Assembly (NCBI GenBank): GCA_002683405.1
Contig: NYTH01000003.1
Coordinates: 1-64,000 of the forward strand
DNA: 64,000 nt
Direction of reading: 5' to 3'
Source: Salinisphaeraceae bacterium
Lineage (GTDB): Bacteria; Pseudomonadota; Gammaproteobacteria; Nevskiales; Salinisphaeraceae
The position numbers and the translations under genes were made by a program. The notes beneath the pieces are model-generated. The model was not told where the DNA came from and did no database searches. It was given only the letters and a program-made list of their open reading frames with translations. This document shows positions 53,904-63,541 of this stretch, piece by piece. The stretch's first letter is position 1. The number at the start of each line of letters is the position of its first letter.

Positions 53904-54929
53904 ATGAGCCAGACCGAAGACAAACAGGGCAGCAGCCAGTTCAAGGGCATTCCGGTGGTGTCCACCGGCAGCAAGGTGCGCAAGCCGCAGGGCCACACCG
54001 CCATCAAGAACGGCATGAAGGCGGGCAGCAAGGCTGCCTCGGTGCCCATTGGCCGCAAGCCCGACTGGCTGCGCGCGCGGCTGCCGAACAGCCCTGAATA
54101 TCAGGCCGTCAAGCGCAACGTGCGCGACAACAAGCTCGCGACCGTCTGTGAGGAATCGATGTGCCCCAACATCGGCGAGTGCTGGTCCCACGGCACCGCC
54201 ACGCTGATGCTCATGGGCGACGTCTGCCCCCGCGCCTGCCGTTTCTGCGCGGTGGATACCGGCAATCCGCGGGGCTGGCTGGATGCCGAGGAGCCCGCGC
54301 ACGCCGCCGAATCGGTCCGGCTGATGGGGCTGCAGTACGTGGTGCTCACCTCGGTGGATCGCGATGATCTGCCCGACGGCGGGGCACAGCACTACGCCGA
54401 CTGCGTGCGCGCGGTAAAGCGGGTCAACCCGCAGACGCGCGTGGAGGCACTCACGCCCGATTTCCGCGGTCGTCCGCAGGACGTGGAAACCGTGGTGGAT
54501 TCGGGTCTGGACGTGTTCGCCCAAAACGTGGAGACGGTCGAGCGCCTGACCCACGTGGTGCGTGACGCCCGGGCGGGCTATCGCCAGACGCTGGACGTGC
54601 TGGCCCACGCCAAGCGGCACCGGCCCGATGTGCTCACCAAGACCAGCCTGATGCTGGGTCTGGGCGAAACCGAAGACGAGATCAGGCAGGCGCTGGACGA
54701 CCTCAAGGCCGTGAACGTGGACATCGTGACCTTCGGCCAGTATCTGCGGCCCACCGTGAATCACCTGCCGGTGGAGCGCTACGTGCCGCCCGCCGATTTC
54801 GACAAGTACCGGCAGTGGGGCCTGTCGCGCGGTTTCCTGGAAGTGGTGTCCGGGCCGCTGGTGCGCTCCAGCTACCGGGCGGACCGGGTGTTCGACCGCA
54901 ACAACGTGGGCCTGCAGGACGCAGGCTGA
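53904..54929 (+). CDS. lipA: Lipoyl synthase
   Basis: A 341-residue radical SAM enzyme. The auxiliary cluster motif is [12 protein letters not shown] and the radical SAM motif [13 protein letters not shown]. The C-terminal RSSYRAD gives the serine ligand of the auxiliary cluster. It inserts two sulfurs into octanoyl-lipoyl domains. No lipB adjoins it. The N-terminal 50 residues are Lys-rich and longer than average. It is convergent with the yrbL-like gene. Confidence 0.97.
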   Translation: MSQTEDKQGSSQFKGIPVVSTGSKVRKPQGHTAIKNGMKAGSKAASVPIGRKPDWLRARLPNSPEYQAVKRNVRDNKLATVCEESMCPNIGECWSHGTATLMLMGDVCPRACRFCAVDTGNPRGWLDAEEPAHAAESVRLMGLQYVVLTSVDRDDLPDGGAQHYADCVRAVKRVNPQTRVEALTPDFRGRPQDVETVVDSGLDVFAQNVETVERLTHVVRDARAGYRQTLDVLAHAKRHRPDVLTKTSLMLGLGETEDEIRQALDDLKAVNVDIVTFGQYLRPTVNHLPVERYVPPADFDKYRQWGLSRGFLEVVSGPLVRSSYRADRVFDRNNVGLQDAG

Positions 54930-54958
54930 ACCGCCACCGCCTGCGGCGGTCCGGCAGC

Positions 54959-55581
54959 CTAGCCGCGGATCTTTACGTCGACGCTGAATTCATCCCGCAG
55001 TCGCCGCTCGAATCGCTGCCACTTGCGGCGGATCTTGTTGTGCGCCATGAACGGCAGAATCTGCCGTACCGGGATGAAGTCGGCGTTGCCGATATCGTCG
55101 ATCACCACCAGACGGGGCGGGGCGGGGCGTCCTCGCGCCGCTGCCACACCATGTTGCGCGCGTGCAGTGTGGTGGTGATCACGCGGTAGTGCATGAGATA
55201 GCGCCGTAATTGGCGCAGCGCGGTCAGCAGGGCCGCCTTGTCCAGCGCCTCCGGCGTGTCGCGCAGCCAGTCCTCAAGCGTGCGCGCCACCTGGCCGTCC
55301 ACGTCGCGGATCAATTCGTAGACCTGACCCTCGCCCCGCGTGGTTTCAACCGGTCCGTGATAGCGCGCCAGCATGGACCAGTCGATCTGCCGCTGCTGCA
55401 GCCGCCGGTACATGTCCAGCTCGCGCTGGACGGCGCGCAGCTGATCGCGTCGCGGTGGTCGACGGGACAGCACCTTGATGCAGCGGCTATTGTCACGCGG
55501 ATGCTGGTAGCACAGCCGGTGGGTGCCCCGACCGATCAGCAGTGGCTCCTGCAGTTCGACGGCCGCCGGTGAAACCGTCAT
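54959..55581 (-). pseudogene. yrbL: YrbL-like kinase-fold protein, frameshifted in a 5-bp repeat
   Basis: The first 150 or so codons (from ATG 55581) read as a YrbL/PhoP-regulated family protein: LLIGRGTHRLCYQHPRD, CIKVLSR, LRRYLMHYRVITTTLHARN. The frame then stops at 55102. The conserved end, LVVIDDIGNADFIPVRQI and IRRKWQRFERRL, continues in another frame to 54959. The shift falls in three tandem copies of GCCCC (CGGGG at 55113-55127, plus strand). Removing one copy gives a continuous 205-residue protein, near the 210 of Escherichia coli YrbL. The current gene would make a truncated 159-residue form. Confidence 0.85.
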
Positions 55582-55603
55582 CCGCTATGCCCTCCGGCCG
55601 GCT

Positions 55604-56788
55604 TCAGAGCAGCTCGACTGCCAGCGCCGTGGCTTCGCCGCCGCCGATGCACAGCGACGCGACGCCGCGCTTGCCGTTACGGCCCTGCAGGGCGCCCAGC
55701 AGGGTGGCCACGATGCGGGCACCCGAGGCGCCAATGGGATGGCCGAGCGCACAGGCGCCGCCGTTGACGTTGACCACGTCGTGCGACAGGCCGTGCTCCT
55801 TCATGGCGGCCATGGCCACGCAAGCGAAGGCCTCGTTGATCTCGAACAGGTCGACGTCGCTGTTCTTCCAGCCGGTCTTCGCGTTGAGATTCTCCATGGC
55901 CTTGACCGGCGCGGTGGTGAACCAGCCCGGCTCCTGCGCATGACCGGCGTGGGCAATGATGCGGGCCAGCGGCTTGATGCCGCGTTTTTCCGCTTCGCTC
56001 TCGGTCATCAGAACCAGCGCGGAGGCGCCGTCGGAAATGGAGCTGGCGTTGCCGGCCGTGATGCTGCCGTCCTTCTTGAACACCGGCCGCAGCGAGGGAA
56101 TCTTGTCCGGGTTGGCGGAGAAGGGCTGTTCGTCCTTGTCGACCACGGTTTCGCCCTTGCGGGTCTTGACCGTCACCGGGACCATCTCGGCGTCGAAGCT
56201 GCCGTCCTCGTTGGCCCGGCGCGCGCGCTTGAGCGACTCCTGGGCGAATGCGTCCTGCTGCTCGCGCGTGAAGCCGTACTTCTCCACGCAGTGCTCGGCG
56301 AAATGCCCCATGGGCCGGCCGCGGTCGTAGGCGTCCTCAAGCCCGTCGAGCATCATGTGATCCTTGATTTCGCCATGGCCCAGGCGCAGGCCGCCGCGAC
56401 CCTTGGGCAGCAGATAGGGCGCCTGGGTCATGCTTTCCATGCCGCCGGCGACCATGATGCTCGCGCTGCCCGCCTTGATGGCATCGTGCGCCATCATGAT
56501 GGCCTTCATGCCCGAGCCGCACATCTTGTTGATGGTGGTGCAGGTCACGCCGTTCGGCAGGCCCGCGCCCAGCGCTGCCTGGCGGCCGGGCGCCTGGCCC
56601 TGGCCGGCCATGAGCACATTGCCCATGATGACTTCCTCAATATCGGCCGGCTGCAGGCCGGCGCGCTCCACGGCGGCGCCAATGGCTGCGGAGCCCAGCG
56701 TGGCGGCAGCTTCACTGCCCAGCGCACCCATCAGCCCGCCCATGGGGGTCCGGGCCATGCTGGCGATAACGATTGATTCCTGACTCAT
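55604..56788 (-). CDS. Acetyl-CoA C-acyltransferase (thiolase)
   Basis: A 394-residue thiolase. The nucleophile is Cys90 in INKMCGSGMKA, with GHPIGASGARI and CIGGGEATALAVE supplying the His and second Cys. It condenses or cleaves acetoacetyl-CoA or 3-ketoacyl-CoA. A terminator for the upstream SDR gene separates the two, yet their order suggests a shared acyl-CoA pathway (SDR of HSD10 type then thiolase). Confidence 0.95.
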   Translation of the reverse strand: MSQESIVIASMARTPMGGLMGALGSEAAATLGSAAIGAAVERAGLQPADIEEVIMGNVLMAGQGQAPGRQAALGAGLPNGVTCTTINKMCGSGMKAIMMAHDAIKAGSASIMVAGGMESMTQAPYLLPKGRGGLRLGHGEIKDHMMLDGLEDAYDRGRPMGHFAEHCVEKYGFTREQQDAFAQESLKRARRANEDGSFDAEMVPVTVKTRKGETVVDKDEQPFSANPDKIPSLRPVFKKDGSITAGNASSISDGASALVLMTESEAEKRGIKPLARIIAHAGHAQEPGWFTTAPVKAMENLNAKTGWKNSDVDLFEINEAFACVAMAAMKEHGLSHDVVNVNGGACALGHPIGASGARIVATLLGALQGRNGKRGVASLCIGGGEATALAVELL

Positions 56789-56824
56789 GAACTGCCTCCG
56801 CGGAAAATACGTGCTTTACAGATG

Positions 56825-56860
56825 AAAAAGCCGGCGCGAGTTTAACAACCCCGCGCCGGC
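56825..56860 (-). terminator. Rho-independent terminator of the SDR gene
   Basis: GCCGGCGCG (56830-56838) pairs with CGCGCCGGC (56852-56860) as a 9-bp stem around a 13-base loop; on the minus strand the stem is followed by TTTTT. It separates the SDR gene from the thiolase, which therefore needs its own promoter or readthrough. Confidence 0.82.
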
Positions 56861-56888
56861 CTGCGCTCACTCGAATGAGTGGGAACGC

Positions 56889-57656
<768 letters not shown>

Positions 57657-57897
57657 CTTAGCTTTCCCTTTCTTGCGTGAATTCCGTCCGCGAATACCCT
57701 GCCACGGGCGGGGCGCGGAGTCGGTCAATCTAGATCAGCACGGCGCGGAACTGACCCGGCCTTTGTATGGGGCCGGGCCCGCGGCGCCAGCCGGAATGGC
57801 CGCGATAGTCTACGGTTGACGCTTTCGGTGCAAGTACAGTGCGGCACAATGGGCCGCGCGACACGCCAACCGCAGCGGCAAGACAGGGAGTGACGGG

Positions 57898-58920
57898 GTG
57901 AACGACAATCCGGACGCGTATCGGGTAAGGGGGAGAACGGTCAGTTCGGCAGCGGATCGGCTGCTGCTGGCCTGGGATCTGGGCATCATCGGGCTGGTAT
58001 CGCTGAATCTCGCGCTCATTCTGTTTGACAGCCTGTTTCTGATCCCCCCCCTGAGCAACGCCATGGAAGCAGCGCTGCCGGCAGCGCACGGCTGGTACAA
58101 CAGCAATATCCACGAGCGCTTCTTCGAGATTGACCTGGTGTTCGTGTCGATCTTCATCGTGGACGTGCTCGCCGGCTGGGCGCTGGCCATCAAGCAGCAG
58201 CGCTATCAGCGCTGGTATTTCTACCCCTTCGCGCACTGGTACGACGTGCTGGGCTGTATCCCGCTGTCGGGCTTCCGCCTGCTGCGGGTGCTGCGGGTCA
58301 TCAGCATCCTGTTTCGTCTGCAGCGGCTGGGTTACATCGACGTGCGCAACTGGGCCGTGTACCGCACGTTAATGGTGTACTACGGCATTTTCGTGGAGGA
58401 AATCTCTGACCGCGTGGTGATCAACGTGCTCAGCGGCGTGCAGGAAGAAATCCAGAACGGCGGCGGCGGGTTCCAGCGCCAGCTGGTGCAGGAGGTGTTG
58501 CTGCCGCGCCGTGAGCTGCTCGCGCAGAGTATTGCCCAGCGTGTGGAGGTCGCGCTGGACACGGCCTACACCGAGAATCGCGAGCAGATTCACGGCTATA
58601 TCGGTCATCTGGTCGAGAACAGCGTGCGCGACAACGCCGCCGTGCGGAATCTCGAGCGGCTGCCCATGGTGGGGCAGTACGCCATCCAGGCCGTGGAAGA
58701 CGCGATTACCGACGCCATCAACGGCGTGATCGAGGACGCCATCAACGGGCTGGATTCCGAGGAGTTCGACGAGATGGTCTCGCACATCACGGACAGCGTC
58801 TTCCGGATGCTCATGAACGAGCAGGCCGACGGCAGCGGCGAAATCAACCGGGCCGTCATCGAAACGCTGGAACTGGTGAAAGCGCAGGTGGCCGTCAAGC
58901 GCTGGAAGGAAAACTTCTAG
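57898..58920 (+). CDS. Voltage-sensor-like membrane protein without pore
   Basis: A 340-residue protein with GTG start. Hydrophobic segments at about residues 23-45 and 77-100, a shorter one near 118-125, and an arginine-patterned one (FRLLRVLRVISILFRLQRLG, about 125-145) look like S1-S4 of a voltage-sensor domain. No S5-pore-S6 follows; instead there are about 190 soluble residues, mostly helical and acidic. Family name is unknown to me; it may be annotated as ion transporter-related. Function unknown; it might be a gating or regulatory subunit. It is alone on its strand between SDR and peptidase genes. Confidence 0.72.
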   Translation: MNDNPDAYRVRGRTVSSAADRLLLAWDLGIIGLVSLNLALILFDSLFLIPPLSNAMEAALPAAHGWYNSNIHERFFEIDLVFVSIFIVDVLAGWALAIKQQRYQRWYFYPFAHWYDVLGCIPLSGFRLLRVLRVISILFRLQRLGYIDVRNWAVYRTLMVYYGIFVEEISDRVVINVLSGVQEEIQNGGGGFQRQLVQEVLLPRRELLAQSIAQRVEVALDTAYTENREQIHGYIGHLVENSVRDNAAVRNLERLPMVGQYAIQAVEDAITDAINGVIEDAINGLDSEEFDEMVSHITDSVFRMLMNEQADGSGEINRAVIETLELVKAQVAVKRWKENF

Positions 58921-58938
58921 CCGGGGCGCACGTGGCGG

Positions 58939-59883
58939 CTACCAGCGGGCCCGGTAGCCGCGTACGTCGACGTGCACGAACGGGCCGCGGTGCGACGCCG
59001 GGCCGTAAATCCCCAGTCCGCCGGTCAGCGGGACGCCCTCATGGGCCGCGACCGCCTGCTCAACCAGCCGGGCCAGATAGGCGGCATCGTCGCGGCTGAT
59101 CACGCCATCGCCATCCAGATCGTCCATCAGGCCGTCATTGTCCTGATCCACGAAAATGTCGGCGGCGTCGCCGTAGAGGTGGCGGCTGTAGACGGTGGTG
59201 TTGCCGATACTCCGGTTGTACCAGGGCGTGCGAAAGCCGCTCATCACGAACAGGGTGTCGGCGGCGATGCCCTGGGCGTGCAGCGCGGCCAGCGTGGCCT
59301 CCAGCTTGATCAGCAGGCGCGGCGCCACCAGCAGGAAACGCGGTGGGCCGTCGGCCTGTTTGCAGAGGAACTGCTCCAGCGTGAAATGGGGCGATACACG
59401 GGTCTGCCGGTTGGCCTCGGTGACTTCCACGAAGCCGTCGGGGCGGGCATACACGGGGTTGCCGCGCAGCGCCTCGGGCTGGTATCGGCCGATGCGGTAG
59501 CCCTTGAGCGATGTCTGGTCGTGCCGCGCCGGCGTCTTCACGAACACGTTCAGATCGACCCGATCGCCAGAGGCGGCGTGCACCAGGGCAATCCGCGCCA
59601 GGCCCGGGTCTGCCGGCGCCTGCCAGACCCAGCGTCCCGGCGCGGTTGCGGTCAGCCGGCCGGCGCTCACGGAAATGGCGACGCCGTCGCCGGCCTGCGG
59701 GCCTGCGGCAGCGTGGATGTGCAGTTCGGCCGCGGGCATCGGGAACAGGCTGAAGACGTGAAACGGCACGGTTTCGCCGTCCACGCTCACGCGCAGCGAC
59801 CCGCCCTCGTCAGGCGCGCCCCAGGCCGGCCCGGCCAGCAGGTAGAGGGCCGCCAGCCACGCGAGCAGCCGGGTCTTCGTCAT
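58939..59883 (-). CDS. Periplasmic M15-type peptidase with EF-hand-like loop
   Basis: A 314-residue exported protein with a signal peptide (LAALYLLAGPAWGA). The C-terminal domain has SGFRTPWYN, SRHLYGDAADIF and FVHVDVRGYRARW, matching the zinc site of M15 D,D-peptidases. Between them is DQDNDGLMDDLDGDGVISRDD, an EF-hand or dockerin-type calcium loop pair. It overlaps the upstream L,D-transpeptidase gene by 4 bases. It probably acts on peptidoglycan peptides. Confidence 0.87.
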   Translation of the reverse strand: MTKTRLLAWLAALYLLAGPAWGAPDEGGSLRVSVDGETVPFHVFSLFPMPAAELHIHAAAGPQAGDGVAISVSAGRLTATAPGRWVWQAPADPGLARIALVHAASGDRVDLNVFVKTPARHDQTSLKGYRIGRYQPEALRGNPVYARPDGFVEVTEANRQTRVSPHFTLEQFLCKQADGPPRFLLVAPRLLIKLEATLAALHAQGIAADTLFVMSGFRTPWYNRSIGNTTVYSRHLYGDAADIFVDQDNDGLMDDLDGDGVISRDDAAYLARLVEQAVAAHEGVPLTGGLGIYGPASHRGPFVHVDVRGYRARW

Positions 59884-61508
59884 TCACCGCTCTGCTGCAT
59901 GGCCAGCAGCAGTGGCTCGTCGTGACCGTAGATATCTTCCCGAAATTGCATGACGCCATCCTCGTGCACGAACGCGGTCCAGTACAGGATGTAGACAGGC
60001 AGGCTCTGGTCGAGGTTCACCGACTGGCGATCACCCGCATGCATGGCCTCGTCGATGGCCGTCTCGTCCCAGCCCGGCTGGCCGGACAGCACGAAGCTGG
60101 CCATGTCGGCCGGGCGTTCCAGGCGGATGCAGCCGTGCGAGAACGAGCGCTCGCGCTTTTCGAACAGGTGGTCAGCCGGTGTGTCGTGCAGATAGACGGC
60201 GAACTGGTTGGGAAACAGGAATTTCACCAGGCCGAGCGAATTGTGTCGGCCGCCCAGCTGGCGCATGCGCAGCTCACCCGCCTCGACCCGGTCAAGATTC
60301 TCCGGCGTGGGCTTGAATACCTTGGCGTCCGGGCTGTAATCCGCAGCAATCTGATACTGCTTTTCGGCCAGATAACCCAGGTCTTCCCGCGCCTTGGGCA
60401 GAATCTCCTCAACTGCAATGCTCTGCGGAATGCCCCAGAGCGGGCGGAACACCACTTCCTGCATCTCGTCGGTAAACACCGGTGTTTCGCGATCCTCGTA
60501 GGTCTTGCCGACGATGACTTTCATGTCGAGCGCGGGCCGGCCGCCGTCGAAGGCATGCACGTGGTACTCGGGGATGTTGACGATGATGTGGCGTGCGCCC
60601 AGATCAGCCGGCAACCAGCGCCAGCGCTCCAGGTTGGCGTCGATATGCCGCAGGCGCTCGTCGGCGGTCACGTTCAGCGCCTCCAGCGTGCTCGGCCCCA
60701 GCACGGCGTCTTCTTCCAGGCCGTGCCGCTGCTGGAAACGCCGCAGGGCCTGGATGACGGCGGCGTCGAACAGCGTAGCGTCCGTCGCGGCGGCGGCATC
60801 GAGATCGCCGGTGGAGGCCAGCCGCTGGCGCAACGGCTCGACGCGCGGCGAGCGGTCGCCTTCCGTCAGCGTTTCGCCCGCGGGGACGGTTTCCCACCCG
60901 CCGTTTTCGGCGATGTTGGCATAGCGACGCCGCTGCTCCAGCAGGCGCGCGTAGGCCGGCTGGTCCGGCGCCAGCGCGTTCAGCTGCTCGGCGACGTCGC
61001 CGTTCAGCCCGTCACGCAGCGACGCGCCGTAATCCACTTTGCCGTCGCGCGTGGGCCAGCGCTTGTCGGCGCTGCCCGGGTCGATCTGGCCCTGGTCGAG
61101 ATCAATCGCCAGATCGAGATAGGCCAGCGACAGCCGGGTATCCAGGGCGGCCAGGGTCTGCGCGTCTGGCGCGTGAGTGGCATCCAGCTCATCGATCTCG
61201 CGGGCCAGTGCCGGCTGGCCATAGCGCTGCGGGTCAAGGCCGTGCGTTTGTGCCTGGTCTATGGCGTCAAGCAGGCGCCGGGTATTGCCGCCGCTGCGGC
61301 CGGCGGGCACCCAGGCCAGTTTGAAATCGCGTTCGGTGTAAAAGCCCTCCAGGGCACTACGGGCCGCTTCGCGACGGCCATCGGCCTGCTCAACGGCTTG
61401 CCGGACCGCGTCGGTGAGCTGCTCGGCGGGCGGTAGCTCGGGGCCCCGCCCGCAGGCAGCCAGCAGGGCGACGGTCAGGCCGGCGCCGGCCAGAAAACGA
61501 AAGGTCAT
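59880..61508 (-). CDS. L,D-transpeptidase, YcbB/LdtD-like lipoprotein
   Basis: A 542-residue protein with a lipoprotein signal (LLAAC, Cys19). A peptidoglycan-binding domain (VIQALRRFQQRHGLEEDAVLG) at about 255-290 is followed by a YkuD domain with catalytic HGCIRLERP at about 465. Such enzymes form 3-3 crosslinks between meso-diaminopimelate residues. Domain order matches Escherichia coli LdtD (YcbB). It overlaps the M15 peptidase by ATGA, so the two form a cell-wall operon. Confidence 0.94.
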   Translation of the reverse strand: MTFRFLAGAGLTVALLAACGRGPELPPAEQLTDAVRQAVEQADGRREAARSALEGFYTERDFKLAWVPAGRSGGNTRRLLDAIDQAQTHGLDPQRYGQPALAREIDELDATHAPDAQTLAALDTRLSLAYLDLAIDLDQGQIDPGSADKRWPTRDGKVDYGASLRDGLNGDVAEQLNALAPDQPAYARLLEQRRRYANIAENGGWETVPAGETLTEGDRSPRVEPLRQRLASTGDLDAAAATDATLFDAAVIQALRRFQQRHGLEEDAVLGPSTLEALNVTADERLRHIDANLERWRWLPADLGARHIIVNIPEYHVHAFDGGRPALDMKVIVGKTYEDRETPVFTDEMQEVVFRPLWGIPQSIAVEEILPKAREDLGYLAEKQYQIAADYSPDAKVFKPTPENLDRVEAGELRMRQLGGRHNSLGLVKFLFPNQFAVYLHDTPADHLFEKRERSFSHGCIRLERPADMASFVLSGQPGWDETAIDEAMHAGDRQSVNLDQSLPVYILYWTAFVHEDGVMQFREDIYGHDEPLLLAMQQSGE

Positions 61509-61579
61509 GCGGCTCTACTCGAGAAGGATTGGGCGCCGACAGTCTCGCCCGCCGCCGCTGCGGGCCGACATGCGGCTTA

Positions 61580-62164
61580 CTACTGACCGCTGCCGTCGAA
61601 GGAGACCAGCGGCTGGATGTGGGCCAGCCGCGCCACCGGGTCGGCCTCGGAGAGCAGAGCGTGCTTGGTGGCCGGATCGAAGGGCAGGAGCTCGGCAAGC
61701 CGCGCCGATATCCACGCCGCGCTGTCGAAGTGACGATCCTGACTGGCATAGGGCTCGCCCAGGCGGTCGTACACGACCTGCAGCACCTGCTTGAGATCGT
61801 CGTACTCGTCGGGGAACTCGCAGTCGCCCTGTTCGTCCAGCGGCGTGACTTCGCCCCACCACAGGCCGTCATCGGCCTGCCAGCGCTGATGCACTTCGAA
61901 GCGGTTTTCGCCCTGCACCGTGATGCCCAGGAAACCATCCTCGAGCATGTCGAAGTCGATGATGCGCACCAGCGTGCCCACATCCCGCGGGGCACTGTGG
62001 CGGGCCACCTCACTGGCGCCTTCCATGGCGCAGATGCCGAAGCCGCGCTGCTCGCGCGTGCACAGCTTCACCATGTCGGTATAGCGCGGCTCGAAAATTC
62101 GCAGCGGCATGACGCCGCCGGGAAACAGCACGCTGGAAAGCGGGAACAGCGGTACGGTATCCAC
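61580..62164 (-). CDS. LON peptidase substrate-binding domain protein
   Basis: A 194-residue protein that is the stand-alone N-terminal LON domain: MDTVPLFPLSSVLFPGGVMPLRIFEPRY and IDFDMLEDGFLGITVQG are the signature regions. It has no AAA or protease part. Function is unknown; it may bind unfolded proteins. It follows the enoyl-CoA hydratase gene after 7 bases on the same strand, so they are probably co-transcribed. Confidence 0.93.
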   Translation of the reverse strand: MDTVPLFPLSSVLFPGGVMPLRIFEPRYTDMVKLCTREQRGFGICAMEGASEVARHSAPRDVGTLVRIIDFDMLEDGFLGITVQGENRFEVHQRWQADDGLWWGEVTPLDEQGDCEFPDEYDDLKQVLQVVYDRLGEPYASQDRHFDSAAWISARLAELLPFDPATKHALLSEADPVARLAHIQPLVSFDGSGQ

Positions 62165-62171
62165 GGCGGCG

Positions 62172-62969
62172 CTATATGCTCGGGTCGGAGAATTCGGCCG
62201 TCTGCTTCTGCATGGCAGCGGCCACGGCTTCCCGGTGGTTGGCGCCCGAGAACATCTGCTTCTGCAGATTCATCTCGAGCTTGAGCGCATCGGCCCGGCC
62301 TGGCGTCCAGGCGGCGTCATACAGCCGCTTTGCGCCGCGCACCGCATCGGGTGACTTGCCGGCAATTTCTTCGGCCAGCGCCATCGACGCCGCCAGCGGA
62401 TCATCGGCCGTGCGGGTCACCAGGCCAAGCTCTGCGGCCTGCTCGCCCGTCAGGATGCGGCCCGTGTAGGTCAGTTCCTTGATGACGTCACGCCGCAGGA
62501 TGCGATCCAGCGCCACCGTGATGCCCATGTCGGGTACCAGCCCCCATTTGACCTCCATGATCGACAGGCGCGCGTCCGGCGCGGCGATGCGGATATCCGC
62601 CCCCGCGGCGATTTGCGTGCCGCCTCCAAAGGCATTGCCGTGGATGGCGCAGATGACCGGCACCGGCACCTTCTGCCAGACCAGCGATGTCATCTGGGCG
62701 TTGTTGGCGCCCTGGTGGCGCTCCTCGAAAATCCAGTCGGCCAGCGCCTGACCGCCGGCCGAGAAGGAGGGGAAGTCGATCCCGGAACAGAAACTCGGCC
62801 CTTCGCCGCGCAGGACCACGGCGCGGATTTCCCGGTTTTCAGCCAGGGACTCGCCGGTGTCGATGATGGCCTTGAACAGTTCGAAATCGAGCGCGTTGTG
62901 CTTGTCGGGCCGGTTGAGCGTGACAACGGCAACGTGGTTGCTGATTTCAACGAGGACACGGTCGGACAT
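62172..62969 (-). CDS. Enoyl-CoA hydratase/isomerase family protein
   Basis: A 265-residue crotonase. VVTLNRPDKHNALDFEL near the start, the oxyanion pair region SFCSGIDF and AIHGNAFGGGTQIA, and MEVKWGLVPDMGI with the catalytic acid position. It hydrates or isomerises enoyl-CoAs; exact substrate unknown. With the DmdC-like acyl-CoA dehydrogenase, thiolase and HSD10-like SDR elsewhere in the window, the lineage is rich in acyl-CoA enzymes. Divergent from the thioesterase genes. Confidence 0.92.
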   Translation of the reverse strand: MSDRVLVEISNHVAVVTLNRPDKHNALDFELFKAIIDTGESLAENREIRAVVLRGEGPSFCSGIDFPSFSAGGQALADWIFEERHQGANNAQMTSLVWQKVPVPVICAIHGNAFGGGTQIAAGADIRIAAPDARLSIMEVKWGLVPDMGITVALDRILRRDVIKELTYTGRILTGEQAAELGLVTRTADDPLAASMALAEEIAGKSPDAVRGAKRLYDAAWTPGRADALKLEMNLQKQMFSGANHREAVAAAMQKQTAEFSDPSI

Positions 62970-63082
62970 GCGTGATCATCCTTGTGGCGTGGGGCGGGCT
63001 GCCGGGGGGGCCATGCTAACAGCCTCCGGCGGGTAACACTGCCTGGACAAGGCCCGGAGCGGGCCTTATTGTGCCGCGCAAC

Positions 63083-63541
63083 ATGCAAGCCCTCAGTTCT
63101 CATCATCAGGCCATCGTGCACGGCTTCATGGAGCTTATCCCGCACAACCGGGATATCGGCCTGACCGTGCTCGAGTTCGGTGAAAATGCCGTGCTGGCGC
63201 AACTGCCGTTTCGGGAAGACTTCCTGGGCGACCTGGAGCAGCGCCTCTGGCACACCAGCGTGGCGCTGTCCGTCATGGACTCCACCTGCGCCCTGGCCGT
63301 TTACGGCGGGCTGGGCCAGTACGAGCCCATCGCCACCCTGGATCTGCGCGTGGATCACCTGCGCCCGGCGGTGGCCGACCAGCCGCTGTACGTGACGGCC
63401 AGCTGCTACCGCCTCACGCCGCACATCGCGTTCGCCCGAGGCTACACCTATCAGGATGATCCGGATCGTCCCACCAGCGCCTGCACCGCCACGTTCATGC
63501 GCACCGGGCGGCCCGACGCCGACCATCCGGTGGATATATGA
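63083..63541 (+). CDS. PaaI-type hotdog thioesterase, first of two
   Basis: A 152-residue hotdog-fold protein: QRLWHTSVALSVMDSTCALAVY occupies the HGG-helix position, with HxS in place of HGG, and DLRVDHLRPAVADQPLYV is the typical central strand. It likely hydrolyses an acyl-CoA. The start ATG at 63083 is chosen; a GTG at 63071 is possible. It overlaps the next thioesterase gene by ATGA, so they are translationally coupled and may form a heteromeric enzyme. Confidence 0.85.
   Translation: MQALSSHHQAIVHGFMELIPHNRDIGLTVLEFGENAVLAQLPFREDFLGDLEQRLWHTSVALSVMDSTCALAVYGGLGQYEPIATLDLRVDHLRPAVADQPLYVTASCYRLTPHIAFARGYTYQDDPDRPTSACTATFMRTGRPDADHPVDI

Noticed and set aside
54930-54955. Possible terminator between lipA and yrbL (ACCGCC...GGCGGT)
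   Set aside because: Short stem with no T-tract on either strand; could be chance in GC-rich DNA.
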